NCBI GenBank assembly: GCA_029207755.1
Contig: JARCOQ010000005.1
Span: 44,789,621-44,853,620 of the forward strand
DNA: 64,000 bases
Reading direction: 5' to 3'
From: Chamaea fasciata
Lineage: Eukaryota > Chordata > Aves > Passeriformes > Sylviidae
Part shown: positions 13,801 through 29,200 of the stretch, in pieces
How positions within the stretch are numbered: the first letter of the stretch is position 1
Layout: each line of letters starts with the position of its first letter
Made by a program: the position numbers and the translations under genes
Notes under the pieces: model-generated
The model's input: only the letters and a program-made list of their open reading frames with translations
Database searches by the model: none
What the model was told of the DNA's origin: nothing

Positions 13801-16800
13801 AATCTGCTTTATCTCTTGGAAGAAAATCTGTTCCACTTTATATCTTTAAAGATTAATTAACTTAACTTTATGTTTTATTCCATGAAGGAATTTAACTAAG
13901 GCAAACTGGCAGCAGATAATCAGAGGCAGCACCAACCCTCAGCAATCACTTGAACTGATGTGCACTCCTGGTATTATGAGGAAAGATGCTGATCCACTGC
14001 AACATCCCCCTTCCCTTCTCTTTCCCCCAATCTTATGTTTGTATTTGGCCCCTTGTTGTGGACTGATAATGTTGCATATTTTGTAAAACTAGTTCTTGTG
14101 CTTGTAAATAGAAATAATATTTCATCTGGTATAAAAAACCATGCTGAGGTACATACTGCAACTTTTTTTTCTTCCTATGTTTTTGTGTTGAATACTGTGC
14201 TGAATCTTCAGGGGTTTGAGCTGTAACTTCTGGATCATTTGATATAACAAACCAAATAAACACATGAATGGAAGCTATCATCTTTGCTATTAAAAAGGGG
14301 CTATTTAAGTTGTATAGTACAGAAAAATAAAATGCCTAAGTTCCTCTCAGACACCATTTGGGAAAGAAATATTGTGTTAGAGACATACAAGTATCATGGT
14401 TTTACTTGCCACAGTTATAGCAACTAGGTTTATTGGAGTACAAGATGCTAACAAAGAGTAGCAGAGCCTGTCTGGTTTTCAAATTATTTTGTGCCTTTGA
14501 TGGCAATTTTTATACAGCTGCTTTCAGAGCTTCCTCTTTCTTGTTCACCAAATCACTCTGAGAAATATCACGACAGGAGCAAACAAGTCCTTTTAAAACC
14601 ACGCAAAGAACATCACCATGAACCGCATCTTTAAATAAACTGCTGTCCTCTTTAGAAGGAAGTTCCGACTGTGAGTTATTCTAATGTGAAAGACAACAAA
14701 TGGTATTTTGACTTGTATCTCATGGGTCTTTCCCAACACTAATGAGGGAAGCCTCCCAGCCCTCCTCCAAGGACAGTGGTTGTTTTTTTCTCCTGCCGTG
14801 AAGAGAGGCAGTGAAACTACATGAGTGCCTTGTGGGTCACAGAGATAGTTTGGGGTGCAGGTGAGCTCAGCTCAGGGTGCTCCCAGATGTTAGAGCCACC
14901 TCGTGAACCAAGCCCAGCAATCACTTCTTCCCAGACAGACTGGCCACCGCTGCTGCCCATAGTGAAATTCTTCAGCCAAACGAAAACTGGAGGGGAAGGG
15001 ACAAATCTTCGACCCCTTTTTGCCTTTTTCTAGCTCCTTTACCTTCTTAAGATCTTAAACACTTGATTATCAATGGTAAACAAGGAGACATATCAACCCT
15101 CCACTTCCAGCCAGCTGGTAGGGAACTAGCAGCACCCAAACGGGCACTGCACCATCACTACAGGAAATTTTCTTATGACTTGCCAATGTTATGACACAAT
15201 AGGGACTTGATTCAGCAGGATCCTCCTCTCTCCAGATCGTGCAGAATCATCGTGAACTATAGAAAATTAAAATTGCTGCCCACCTGTAACTCAAACAATC
15301 AAAAGCCTCAGATGGTGAGCTGGCCCCACTGTCCTGTAGCACAGGGAAAAAAATCTGGCAATATACATATTGCCAAGTTGTTTATTACTGAATCATATTG
15401 CATCCATACATTTCCTAAGCAATCTGTTGCTAGGTGCTGATTTATTTAATAACTTAATGGACTTTGACTAGTTTTCAGAAAAGAATGCTGGACCTCAATG
15501 TTGTGTTGTTATTTTGTTCAAATGAAGAAACAATAGCTGAAAAAACTCTCGTGAGTCCTCAGCAGAGGTAGGAAAAAAATAATTCTGCATTGTGGCAGAC
15601 CTTGAAATCAGATCAAAGAGCAACTGTGAAGCATCCTCTTTTGAACTGCAGGAGTAGGTGAAAAGAATTATTTAACCCCTATGCTCTTAAACTGAGATTA
15701 GATCTACAGCTTGGAGAGACCCGTTCAGAAACAATCATAATCAAGTCTTTCCCAAGACGTAAACTGTTCAGTACACAATAAATCTTTGAAGTGGATGATC
15801 TTTGGAGATTTATTCTCTCATACCTGCAGTCCTGTAATTTTGCATCATCAAAGTGAAACTGAAATACCCAGTAAACAGATCTTCTTCTATTTCTGCATGT
15901 TTTGCATTAAAATGTGCCAAAATATCTTGCAGAGTCCTTTAAGTGGCATTCTTTTTTAGAGGAGAGGAAAGGCACATGTTTCTCAGAAAACTACAGTGCC
16001 CCCCCCAGAAGTCACAGAGCCCTCAGGATGCTCTGTGGACTGGGGGCTGTGGTGATTGCAGCCCCCATCAGCCCCTCTTTGGGGTATGAAGACAAGACCT
16101 AAGGAGTGTGTTTCTTTTCATGAGGCAGACTTGTGGCTGGTGAGACCGCATGCAAGATAAGGTTTGTTATACTTCCCATAGACATACTTTGGAGTCTTCT
16201 TGTATCCACACTGACGTCCTCTCACTGCTTCAGGCAACTGATATTCCCCCAAGCACCTCCCTCCTGGACACGGCAGGGCATGAGAGTGGAGAAGGCCATT
16301 GGAAATTGATTTGCCACGCGCACTTTGGCACAGGGGTGCCCCACGCTGAAGGACCAGGCTGGTCAGTTGGGCAGGCACTGGAGGCATGTGGCAGGCACGG
16401 TGGGTGCACAGCACTCTGTGCCCAGGGCCAGTGGCGTCAGCACAAACACCCACACAGATCAACTTTCGGCATAACTGGCTGAGCAATGTGAGCTCAGCGG
16501 GTGGCAGAGCCTGGGTATGGTCTTCAGTAACGGAGATCTGAGTATCAGACAAAAACCAGGGCCCAGACTTTGACTAAACACTGGAAGAAACACAGAATGG
16601 GCTCAAAGCTCATCGCTTCTTCCTGCTGGTTAAGGAGATGGATCTGAACTCCTTATTCACACAGCCTTGATACTGGAGGTCTGAAGAGACCCAAGGTACT
16701 GCTAAATCTAAAGAATGGCACTGCATTTCCCCATGAGAACTTCCGTTTTATTCTATGCTACTGGATAAGATATTGAAAAAGAATAAAACAAATATTTGCT

Positions 16801-19800
16801 AATCTTTACAGTTTCAAGGGCAAAGCTATACAGTTACAGTTGACTCATGCTGTAGCTCTTCTGAAAAGGGGACGGTTACAGTGAATCAGGTTAGTTTCTG
16901 TTTTCTTTTTATAAACACAACACACAGGTTTCTCAGTCTGGGCCTCCTTATTGTTGTGTCAAATAAATGTGATTTTGTTATTTTCATAAAGTTAAAAAAC
17001 GCATGAATTTACAAGCTCATAGCAATTTCAAATAAAAATCTATATTCACATGCCTGAATATTGTCATCTGTCCTTAAAAATAGGTCTAGCAAGTGCCTGT
17101 AAGCAACATGGTGAGCCCTGGTGAGCTACACACTTGGCAAGAGCTTGATGAAGTGAATTCTTCTGAAAGTCAAAATGCAGCACCTGCCTGAACTGACTGC
17201 AGCTGATACAGGCAAAACTCTCTGCTCCATGACTTTCCCAGTATTCCACCTTCATTTCAAAGCCCCCAGAGTCCTAGAAAACACTCCTGGCCAACTGAAG
17301 GCACTGGTGTCTTCTGGCAGCCATACATACAGATCTGCACTTTATTTCTCCCTTTAAGCATGTTAAACCTTACATGGATCTACCTGTCTGCCAGCTGCAG
17401 TGTTCACAGAAAAGTTGCTGCAGAGCCTGTCTCCTGAAGGTCCACCAGGAACCTGCCTGTAAGAACACCATGAGCCCTTGTCCCTCATAAGGGCCAAATC
17501 TGAAACCACATTAGAGATGGCAGAACAAACTACTCTGTTTGACTTCTGTGGGTCTTTGAGTAGCCAAGGTCTTGCTGTAATTATGTATCTACACAGAGTG
17601 CGTACTCTATACATCTATACAAGTAGAATATTGCATTACGGTGTTACATCACAGACTAACTTTGGTATAAAACAGCATCCCTTAATCTGAGGGGAGGCAA
17701 TAACTCTCAGAATGGGTAAAGCAGAAGGACTCATATATTGTACCTTACATGGAGATCTTGCTGATTTATCCATTTTCAAGTAAATTCATCTAATCACTTA
17801 GAGGCAGTGAAGTAAGGATTTAAGAGCAGCTCTAGAGCCCACTGAAGTCATCAGGTACCTCATAGCTTGCTGGAAGCTTTGGATTCGGAGTGCAACAGCT
17901 GTTCAAAACCTAAACCTGAGAAAACTGAATGTACAAGAACAAATGGGACTGATCACAACTGCAGATGCAGAGCTTGTGGCAGCTTGGTCTACTTGCATTC
18001 AGAGAATCTAGGGTGCAGGACATGATAGGATTGGTTTCTGCAAGGAGATGGGGCTAATCTGTCCCTTGCAGGGAGCCCAGATCCTAGTAAGATCTCCCTC
18101 ATAAACAGTTATTTTTCTTTTTCTCTTGCAGCACATGTTGGAAGGATGCAACAGAGCAGAAGGCTGAAAGCTCAACTGTCCAAAGCTCTCCATTGTACCA
18201 CGCTCCTGTCATGCACAGCAGGGCTTTGAAGAAAGACAAAATCAGGTGACAAGCATTCAAGTGGTAGAACTTACTGCAGAGCCCTGAACACTGCAAGACA
18301 ATGCATTATATTACATTTTAGACCCTACGCCACTTCCATCTCACAGGCTGAGCGCCTCACCCAGAATCACACATTGATCCTACAGCAGGATCCATGCAAG
18401 CATGAAAGCTGACATAACATTAATTACCCATGCCCATTTGCAGAACCTCTTTTCCTGCACAGCTTGTAGCATCCATAATAATTTTCCAGGGGATGCACCA
18501 AGAGGTGTAACTGAAACAAAATGCCCTCACATGAGAAGCATGGATAGCACATCACTCTCTCTGTGTTGCAGGTTTAATCAGTTTGTGCAAATTCTTGTAC
18601 AATTGTGCGCCTTTGATGAGAAAATCAGCATTATTCTTTTTATGATACAGATACAATTTTCCAAAACCAAATCCTCTGGTAAAAAAAATGGGAAAATAAT
18701 ACAAAGGCTGAAAATGTGTTAAAAAGTAAACAGCATAAAAATAAGCCAACTTATTTACTGCTGGTGCAGTTAGAAACAGATCGGAGTCCGGGTGTCACAA
18801 ACTACAATGCTTTGGCAGATGTACAAAGCCCTAGCAAGATACCACATGGTTTTCAGTCTCACCTCACACATAGCTGAGAAATTTTCTAATGTAGAGAAAT
18901 AAACCAACACTCAGATACACATGCAGTGGTGAGATCTTGTACTCAAGTACAAGTTCAAGGCTGGCAATTGGAGAGATATGTTGGAGCCAAGTAAAGGTCA
19001 GTCCCTCTTTATAACTGGCCATCAACATCAACAAGAGGGCTGGAAAGCTGCTGTGTTGCTGCTTTATACCTGAGACCATACTTAGAGGCCAGGGAATGTT
19101 AAAACAAACAACTGTGATAAAAGGCTCCTCTTTCAGACCTAAGAAAAAATAGGAAGAGAGAGAGAAAAGATGGAAAAAAACCACTAGAAGACCCTGTGGT
19201 ATGTGGTGCCTTGCCAGCAATATGAGCCTGCAAGCAGCTGTAAGCCCTCCTGAACTTAGGAGGTTGTACAGCCACAGGAAGTGTCTCTTCAGCAGCAATC
19301 CAAAAACCACTTTCTCTGCTTGTATTATCCTGAACACTTTCTAAATGTTTTCTTTCATATAAGAAAACCTGGCATTGAAGAATCTGGCAGAATCTTGAAA
19401 AGTTTCTTTGTCTCTCAAATTCAGCAACATAATGCTAAAGGTAAGAAATACTTTATAAAATTAACCTTCTGTCTCCATAAAAAATGTTTATAAAAAACTG
19501 CTGTCTCAAAAATACATAAAACAAATTTACACTCTTAAAATTATGAGTCAAATGAGACTTCAAAACAAAGCTATAATAATTACTCCATTAATATCCCACT
19601 TTCAATGAGAATATACTCATTTTTTGAAGTCAACTTTTTTTTTCCTAAAACTTAAACCCCTTTCTTTCAATGAACTAGAGAAGTAAAACCATTCCATTCA
19701 TCTTATAATGCAGTGTAAGAGTGCATAAATGCAAACATGCTGCTGAGCATGATCAGCACTATGCACTCCAGAGTCACATTTAGCTGCATAAGGTTTCCCA

Positions 19801-20215
19801 GTTGAGCAGGGAGCTCCAGCATCCAGCCCTTGCACACGGGGAGCAGGGAGCTCTGGGATCTGGCCCATGCAAGCAGCACACCAGCTTGTCACGGCAGGTT
19901 ATACATGGTCACAGACATGCTTAGATATTTCAGAAGTTTTTTAATGACCTACCATATGTGTCTAAAGTCACCTCAATCTGGACTGAAATTACTTACCAGG
20001 AACTGCTCCAAATGTTGTCGTTACTTTATTTCCCAAATATATATCGCTTTGGTATCTAGTAGTTTGTGTCACACCAATAAACCCATCATGCGAATACACC
20101 ATTGAAACTGTTGATGCTGTTGAAAGATTGTATCAAGGGCACAGAGAAACATGATTAGGTTCCATGTCAGTGAGTTCTCTAATTTTTGTATAACACATAC
20201 AGACACTGTTTGATG

Positions 20216-20233
20216 AAAAAAAAAAAAAAAAAG
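20216..20233. repeat. Mononucleotide A tract (18 A)
   Basis: A simple homopolymer followed by 'gctttatt'. No upstream polyadenylation signal in the matching orientation was seen, so it is not called a retroposon tail. Confidence 0.88.
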
Positions 20234-23200
20234 CTTTATTACAATGAAAGGGAAATATCAACTAAACAGAAATAATGTCAAGCAGAAGTGTAAATCATAG
20301 GCAGGTCTGACAAACCAATGCCACGTATTAAAGTTGCTATGGATGCCCTGAGGCAGAGCAGCACAGTTTTTTCAAATGTTATGAAAATAGACAATTGAAG
20401 GTACGCTGTAAATTTGTTCCAAAACATGCTCACCTTCAGCTGGTGTACAGCATGGTGCAGGCACTGAACCTGTCACCAGCAAAGCTGTAACCGTCTGTTC
20501 CCAAGAAGAACCTGACCCAAGTCTGCGAGTTCAGCCATCCAGAAGTAAATGCTGCAGTATTGCTTGAATCGTGGAAGGCAGGGATGGGAAGGGCTTCACA
20601 CAATCTTCCAAGGCAGCTCGTGTAGCATCACCTGCATTTTTGGACTCTTTTGTTCTATCACCACATTCTTCCAGTTTTCATGTTTGTCATCTTACACTGG
20701 CTATAATTTCCATTCTTCTGACTTGATTTAGTTAGCCTAGCTCCCTATGAAAAATCAGATTGCCAGGATCAGTCTGATTCCATGTGTGTAATAAACTTCT
20801 AATGCTGATTTCAGGCCAATCAGACAGATACTGGAGATCTCAAATATTATAAGCTCTCTGTGTATTTTGTAGAACCAGAGTGAAGGATGCCAAGGTTTTG
20901 ATATTGTTGGTCAATTAAGTTGAATGAAGCAGCCTGTATGTAGCAGTCAGAATATTTGACAGAACAAAGGCTGTAAGAAAAAGTATGGGAACTGTATAGG
21001 CTAGATGGTAAAACCAGAAAATAGTAGTTTAATTTAGTTTTTAAAAGCCTATGAATGAAAAGGCTCAAGACCATAGGAAACTGAGTTTCCACAGTATTCT
21101 CTGTAGACACAGGACTTGACATACACACCTTTGTGAACAAGATAAATTTATAGCAACAGCTATATTTAAGCTAATATTGATGATGTGATTTTCATACCTA
21201 AGCTTTTTTGTCCTCTATAATAAATGGGATTGCTGCTGGAATCGGCAGGAATTTAACAGCCATGCTGGGCTGGCCATCTCTGCACAATGCTCAGTAAAGA
21301 TGCTGTGCAGTGTCTATGTGCCTAAAGGAAAGAAGAACAGTCTGTATTTGTCTAAACTAGTCCAACAAAGAGTCAAAACCTAACTAATGGCTCCTGGTTG
21401 ATTTTAACCCCATTGCAATCAGCAGTGGGCTAACACTGGGGATGGCAGTGGTGATGGTTGTGTGAACTGCCCTGAGCAGCAGAGCAGTAGCAGCAGAACA
21501 TCAGTCCCAGCTGCTCCCAACACATCCATCCCTGTGTCACTTCTCATTCCAGCTCAAATAGTAATTTCCACAAGAAATGGATTTCATTGCTTTCAGCAGG
21601 GCAGCAAAGAAACCCGTATTTCTTAATACCACTTCTGGGACTTCTGCATTGCAGCTGTTGGAAGAAACTGCTACTTTTAAACCTAAAATTTAATTAAAGT
21701 ATCTCCAGGATTTTTTCTCCTGTAATTTAGTGACCCTTCTCTCACAGGCTAACCAGAATTATTTGCAAACTGTTATGGCTACTGCAGACAAAAGAGGTCA
21801 CCAAGCTGCAGCAGTAGCTGTAATTAACACAGGAGCATACGTCAATACGTAATTGACTTCTCAGGGAATTCAGAGCAGCCACACAACCAAGCAGCTCTGA
21901 CAAGCTTCTGGCATCCAGACAGCAGCTACTCCTGCCACAAGCTGGAACAAGAGCAGGAAGAGACTGATAGAAACAGTTCTTTCTGCAAGGATTTTTCTAA
22001 TATCATCTTCCCTGGATGCATGGTCGCATCAGATCCATGAAATTCACCCTGCTTATGGATCCTCAGTTTAGGTGAGCAACAGTGATGGCAGAATTTCAAA
22101 GCTCTTGGCCAGTCAGCAATTATTCACCATGGCGTGAATGACAGGACTGCAGGACTAGGTACGATAAACATGGGCTGCAGCTACCAAGATGATAGATTGC
22201 GCCATTGGGTTGGAATGCAACATCTCAGCCCAAACAGGAGCCTCAGGCAGTGATACAAGGAATCTGGGAGGAATGGGCTTGGAGCACAATTTTTTGCTTG
22301 TGACAGCAATGCAATGGGTAATTGTAAAGAGGCAACAGCTCTTCTTTGAGAAGCAAGCTAATAATTGCAATTTTTTTTCTCTGTAATTAGTCCTGATAGT
22401 GAAAGGTATAGTCCACTATCCCCCTGATCAAAAATACAGACGGTGACAGTTTAAGAAAGTTAAGAGAGCCCAGCCAAATGCACGCAGTGTTCTGCAAGGG
22501 TGGGACACCAAACATCCCTAATCTGAAATGAACCATAAGGTGGCACTGCTTTAAAACATTACCTGAGAAGATTTTCCCTGACATTTTCTATGCTCTACAA
22601 AACTCCATAGAGTTCACAGTTTTAATTTAAGTGAATCAAGTCATCCTGAGAAACCTCAGTGACACAGTGAGAGTGCACATCATTGACATATGTACTTTCA
22701 CACATATTTTCTCAGAAATCTCTAAGTTTTGTTCTGAAAACCAAAATGTCTCTGATACTTTTGTTCAAGCACTGCAACACTCATTTCAAAATTTAAGTTT
22801 GTGTGTGTTAACAGCCAGACCCGTCTTCTCTTTGTACTGCCTCTGGCATGTAAGACCATAAGGGTTGTGCTCTTTCTCTCTGCATGCCAACAGCCAACAG
22901 AGACACTTCTAAAAAGTCATTTTCTAGTTCGCATCTAATGTGCAGGACAAGCTGCAAGATAAAAAAAAATCTTTGCAAGTGGAGTTGCAGGAAGTTCCTA
23001 GTAGTTATGGTACAGTGAACTACAGAGATACCCCATGTCTATTGATTTGCTGTTATGTTAGACGTGGCCACCATTTTAAAGGAATGGTGAAAGGGACATA
23101 AAGCCACCTATAAAAAGGAGATTACATCAGTCTGAGAGAGAATAGTAGAAGAGTGTGATTCTTAAATAAACTTATTGAATGCAAAGATAAGGACCCTACT

Positions 23201-26200
23201 GAATCTCCAAATCCCATCGGCACAGAGAACCAGCTGCTGGTTTCGTGTCAGAGTACAGTGCCAGTTTTACATAGCACAAGAAAAAGAAATGGGTCAGAAA
23301 ATAAATGGTCACTGACTGCAGAACCTTCTGTTGGGTTGTCATGTAAGAGCCTAACTGAGCTGAAAATAACAAGGCCATGAGTTCAGGTCCCCCTTGATCC
23401 TCTGTATCCAGCCAGTATCCTGCCCTGCAAAGAACTCCTCAGCTTTCAGGCAGTCCTTTACTATGAACAATGCAAGGTCTTTAAACCACTGTTATTTTTG
23501 CAGTCTCCACCACAAAGTATGGCTCACCCACCTCCAGTACCCCATGCTATGAGGAAGAACACATTAGGGAGAGATAGCAGAACTGCCGGAGCTCAGCTTT
23601 AGATATTTTCTTTCTTATGGGTACTTTTGATCTAGCTTACATCCCAGTAGTGACCTTGCACTGGCACCCTTTCAACCAATGGACGAAAGTGTTCAAAAAG
23701 CCAGTGAGATGATAGACAGCCCACACATCCCTTTCCAAGTCAGCCACATGGTAGAATGTTGAGCCGGTGTCAGATTACAGCTGACTTCAGGACGTGCAAT
23801 TGCCAGTGAATTGACCCAGGCTGCACGTGGACAGACAAACAACATCTATTAATTGATGCATCTCTTTGGATTCACCTATTCATTCTGCCCATGGAGCAGA
23901 AGACACACTCAATGTGTGTCTGGCACAATGCAAAGCAGTTAAGTGAAACAGCTGGAGAGACACCACAACTGTCCATGCATAATCTACATGAGGATGTTCT
24001 CACTTACTGTCACCTTACTCGCATTTCAGATGGGAGAATAGGCTACTTCAGACCAAGAATGTAAACTCAGATCCCATCAGAGTGTAGTGACTCAGATGAT
24101 TTTGAGCTGATTCCTACTATTCTGGCAAGGTAATGGGAAGCTTATTTCAAACGCAGTTGGCTGAAAAACCTTCCATGCATTTAAAAACCAGAAGACAGCA
24201 CTAGTGGGAGACAGGAGGATGGATGAACTTGTGAATATCAGCATTCAGAGTTAATAAGATTCTACCAGTAAGGTTCATATGATGAGTTTTAGTCTTTTTT
24301 TTCCGATTTTGATAATCCAAGACAGTCTTTATTTCAAATATCATCATAGGAGCAGCAGTTAATTTGAATGAAGTGGGATTTTCTCTAAATGAGCAAGAAA
24401 AATACTCCAAAGCATTCTGAGCTTGAAACCTTAACAAAAAAGAGAATTATTTCTCTTTAAAACTTTAAAATACAATTTTTAGAAAAAGCAAGACCTTTTT
24501 ATCTCTTTTTAAGTCTGCAAGTACACTGTGGAAAGATGGCACACTGGTTTTCTTTAACAAGTAGGCTACCAAATTCTCCTTTTCTGTCCCCAGTCATAGC
24601 TAACTGAAGACTACCAGAGGCAGAGAGAAGCTCTTGGACCTAACTGACTTTTACAGATCTTTTTGAGTTGGATACTAAGAGCAGTTACCAAACTGGAGCC
24701 CAAACATTAAATACTATTAAATCCTTTGAATCCAATACAGAAGCACTTCAATTATGCAAGCTTTGTGTCATCCCAGATGAGGTCATGATTCTTAATGCTC
24801 ATCATATTGAATATTCCTGCCATATTCGGAAAGCTTGATTATCAAAATTATCCTTTGTCCTTTGTGTCTCATGGATAATTGAAGTTTATCCATTTCATGC
24901 AAAACAGGTTTTCTACCTCATTAAACAGACCTGGCTGTATTTCCGCAGTGTAATTCCTGAACATAATCTGTGCAGTTTACATGCTCATGGCTGGATAGCA
25001 TGATTTAACTATAAGGTAAACTCAGCTTTAAGTCAGACTTCTAGAAACCCACAAGTCCAGTGGTAAGGCCCCAGCTCTGGAAGCAGACTGATTTCCTGTG
25101 CTCCAAATAGGCATGCAAAATGGCACCATTTTGTTACGTTATTCAAGCTGTTTATCTGAACAATGTTTTACTGACATCTAACTTACACTGGGCACTAACC
25201 ATCACTTGTTTTTAGCAAGAGGAAAGTCCAGAAGGCAAATCTTACACAGCTCAATTGGTTTAAACTAGTACTACAAAAATGTGATCTGCGGATGCTGATT
25301 CTTAGTCTGTTGTAACAATGCGGGATACTTAAACAGAGTAAGATCAGCATGCGAGTTCACATACCTCCTTTTCTAGATACTGGTGAGGACTACACAGAAG
25401 TTCTCAATATGAATTCAATCCCATGTCTTTACCCCAAACACAGAAGTACACAACAGTACTTGTGAGGCAACAGACTCACTGCAAGACACACAACCAAAGT
25501 CTGAGGGAAAACCAAACATTTTACTCATTGACCAGACCATCTTCTTGGGATGCACCCACAGAGAGGATAGGAACGTTCACAACTGCCAAAGCATCACAGA
25601 AGTCTTGTTCCTGGGTGGCAGCATGTACCCCTGGCTATCAGAAAATTCTCAGATATAGCATTTATGAAAACTGGGACATCACCCGCCCCTTTGTTTTCAG
25701 CAAGACAGGGGATACATTAATCTAATCCTGCATTTTGTGTAATTTTTGTCCCTCTTTCACACCTCATTATCCGAAGAGCATCCTAGCAATATATGATAGC
25801 TGAGAGAGACCTGTACCCGAAGTCCTATTCACAAGGCAATGCCATGCAGAGGTGATGGCTCTGAGGGGCCTTTCAGGAAAGAAGTGGGAAAGTGGGGTGC
25901 AGTGAAAGAGAGGGGGAAGAAAACATCTGGTATCTGCCTCAGCCCACAGACTGCAGAGAACACGGAGCAGCAGTGAAAGCCAGAGAAGGGGACGAGAAAA
26001 TATGCTATGAAGGAATCAGGAAAAACTACACAAACTTCACATAGCAGGAGACAGGGACCAGAGCTAAAGAAGCCAAGCACAGAGCCTGAAGGATGCAGCA
26101 CTGGTGGATGCACCCCAAGAGGAAAGCAGTATGACTGAAGGTGGGAGGCAGCATTTGTGGGAACACCTCCTTTGGAAGGAGAGCAGAAAGGGAAATGCCC

Positions 26201-29200
26201 ACAGAAATAGTTATCATGGAGCTACCTAAGGTACAGGAAAAATGGCCTTTGTAGCTTCTGAAACAATGTTACTGTGAGCAAATTAACCTGATCAGCCTTT
26301 GAACAAACTGAGGTGTCAGGCAGTAGAGTTCAGAGAAGCTGAGTAGAAACGTACATCAGAATCAGCAGGGATACAGCTCGTGAGTTTTATGCTATTTAAA
26401 ATGTCTCAGAAGGGTTGTTTCGTGGATACTCCTATATGCAGATATTTAATTTGATCAGAAATGTAATTATCTGTGTCCTAGTTCTTCAGTATACCTAAGT
26501 ATTCGACTTACTACTCCACATGAATCTCTAGATTTATGCTATATAAATACATATATAAAAGTCTTGAATTATGTTCACTGAAAGCTGATCAGAAAACATT
26601 AGTGCTACCAGTAAAAGAAATAGCTTAGGGTGTTTGCATTAGTAACCCTGACTAGGTTTTCATTTTTACCTTAGCTTTTTATTCGGGAAAGAAGATCCTC
26701 CTCTCCAAAAAGAAAGTTATTTTATACAGCTAGAATTAGTTTATAGACTTCACTTGAAAAACATAATTCATCGTCCTGATTTCTACCCTTTAGTGGTCAA
26801 TGTATTTCCACTCATGCGTTGCTCTAAACCATAAACCCACCTGTGGGAAGGCAGTTTCCATAGGGGTGCCTTGTTGAAGTTGAGTTTAGCTCTTTGCAGG
26901 ATTAAGTCCTATGAGGCAGAAGTAGTCCGCAATACAGCGGAGGTCAGAGTACAGTAATTCTCTACGTGAGGCTGCAGATTATATCTCATGTGGCAGGTTG
27001 CCAAGGAGCGGCTAGGAGCAGAGAACAAATACAGATGGGAGGAGGTGGATGCAGCAAGGGTAGAATTACACTCAAATGGCATTGGCTGCTAAGTGTGACA
27101 ATAACAAGCAGTAGGAGAGGACAAAGGCCAGGACCTACAGTGACCAGGAAAGGATGCTCCAGCAGAGCTAGCAGAAGAGTCCCTGAAGGTCCCAGCAATG
27201 CTTCCACCAGTGGCTGAATTTTCACACCACAGCTCTGTCAGGCATTCTCAGCACCAAACCACCCCCTTCATCGACTCTCCCCTCCCAACTACTGCCCAGA
27301 GACCCAAGGCCCGCTCCTCACATGTTCTGAAGGTGCTGTCCCTTTCCCTCTCCTCCATCCTCCTTTTCAAACTGAGTAATGGGGAAGGAGAACTCACATG
27401 AGAAAAGTCTGAAATTGCTAAACAAGCTATAAAAAAAACAAATAACCTCAGTAAGCTCAGTGATAGATATAAAAATTTCACAGCTTTCCCCTGCAGAATC
27501 ATTCAGCTATTTCAAAGCTGCACCGGTTTCCCAAGCACTAGTTAAGGAACATTTCTTTGTTCAGGAGAGCACTGATGCATGTGCCTACACAAACGTATGC
27601 TTTTACAACACAGCAACTTAGAAAGGCAATTTCTAGTTGTCTTGGATAAGAGACTCATTTAAAACGGTAGGTTTTCCCCTTGGCTTCTCTGGCAATCTTT
27701 GCACAAGAAAATTTTCTCTCTTGCCCTCCCACATAGTGTAGTGATAATACATATTTACATCACTTCATCGTGGTGTCATAAGGGCTCATTAATGCTCACA
27801 AGCACTCTGAAGAGGAGAAGTCCTACAAGCAGTAAGCTACATCAAGGCAAGGGCTTTTTAATGCACACTCAGCCATGTGGTGAGTCTCTCTCCTCTTCCA
27901 CCACCCTCGTGAGCATCTCAAAGCTGTTTGCCAAAATCTGTCCTATGGAGCAGCAGGACTGCTGTTTAGGCCCTGGGGACTGAACCATTCAAATGACTAC
28001 AGTCTGAAGCACAGCAAAAATACTAAGAACACACACATACTTTAAAAATTCCTACAGAAGCAGTGCCAAGAAAGAAAATGTGCTTATGAAATCAAAATGG
28101 ACACCAGAAACAAGAAACAAGTAAACTGATGGGGGAAAGTATTACTTTTTCTTCATTTGATTCAATGCCACGATTCTCTCTGATTCAGTGATTTGTGTCT
28201 TCCATTTCTAAATTGTATTCTGTCTAAATATAGTTATCACAGAGAACAGAAAACTCAGCCTGAACACCTGGGCACTAGTTACAGGCAGGTTATTCTGGAG
28301 GTGGTGGATCAGCACACCAGAACCAGCATTCACAGACCACCTCCAGTGTGCTCAGCATTGCTGAGAGTAATGACACCAGCAGCTGGTTCATCAGGCAGCT
28401 CCTCTTCCTTTCTTCTGTCCCACCTCACCCATGGAAACCTGGTCCATATACAGTCCCTGGACCTAGAGCTGCAAACAGGAGCTCTCTGGCTGACTTCTCA
28501 GGTACAGATAGTCTTTTTTTCATCTGTCCCTGCAGTGCCACAGTCAAACAGTGACACCACATTCTCATCCAAATTCACTGAGGAACCGGGAAACTGGAGC
28601 AGGCAGAGCAGGTTCCAATAAACTTGAGCCATCGGCTCTCGAGGACATACGAAGTGGGGCACAGCTCCACCCACCCACAAAAACACTTGTGGGTTTGCCC
28701 CCTGAGCATCGGGATCTACTCTGGCTCCAGCAGCTGTGGACAAAGGAGGCACAAGCACCCTTTGCAAGTGCTAGTAACCTGTGTTATTCTTACAGCAGCA
28801 TTCTTAGAGCGCCGCTCCCAATGCCCAGCTTGTCAAAGCACCAGATTGCCCTCTCTTGACAGCAGTTCTAAAATTGTGAACCCATACCTGAGAGGCTCCA
28901 GCTGAAAGAATGTCATAGGGGATCCATAATTCAACACCAAGCAGTGCAAAAGCAGGACAGGACACATGCTGGCACTGCCCGCAGCCCACCTGGGGTCAGG
29001 GCGACTGCGGTGTCAGGGACAAGGTTCAATCTGACTGCAGCTGCCCAGGACTCCTGCAGGCAGCTGCTCTCCCTCCGTGCATGGGTCAGCAGCAGGAGTT
29101 GCACTTCTGTGCTCTCTGCCTTACACTGCTGGATAATGGGGCCCAGGGAAAAAAAGGACTTTAGGCCGCAATGAGGAATTCCAAAGCTTTTAAGAGCTGG

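Noticed and set aside
28193..28859. Overlapping plus-strand frames of 100-140 codons
   Set aside because: They lie in different frames over the same DNA with no conserved motif, and look like chance in a GC-richer patch.
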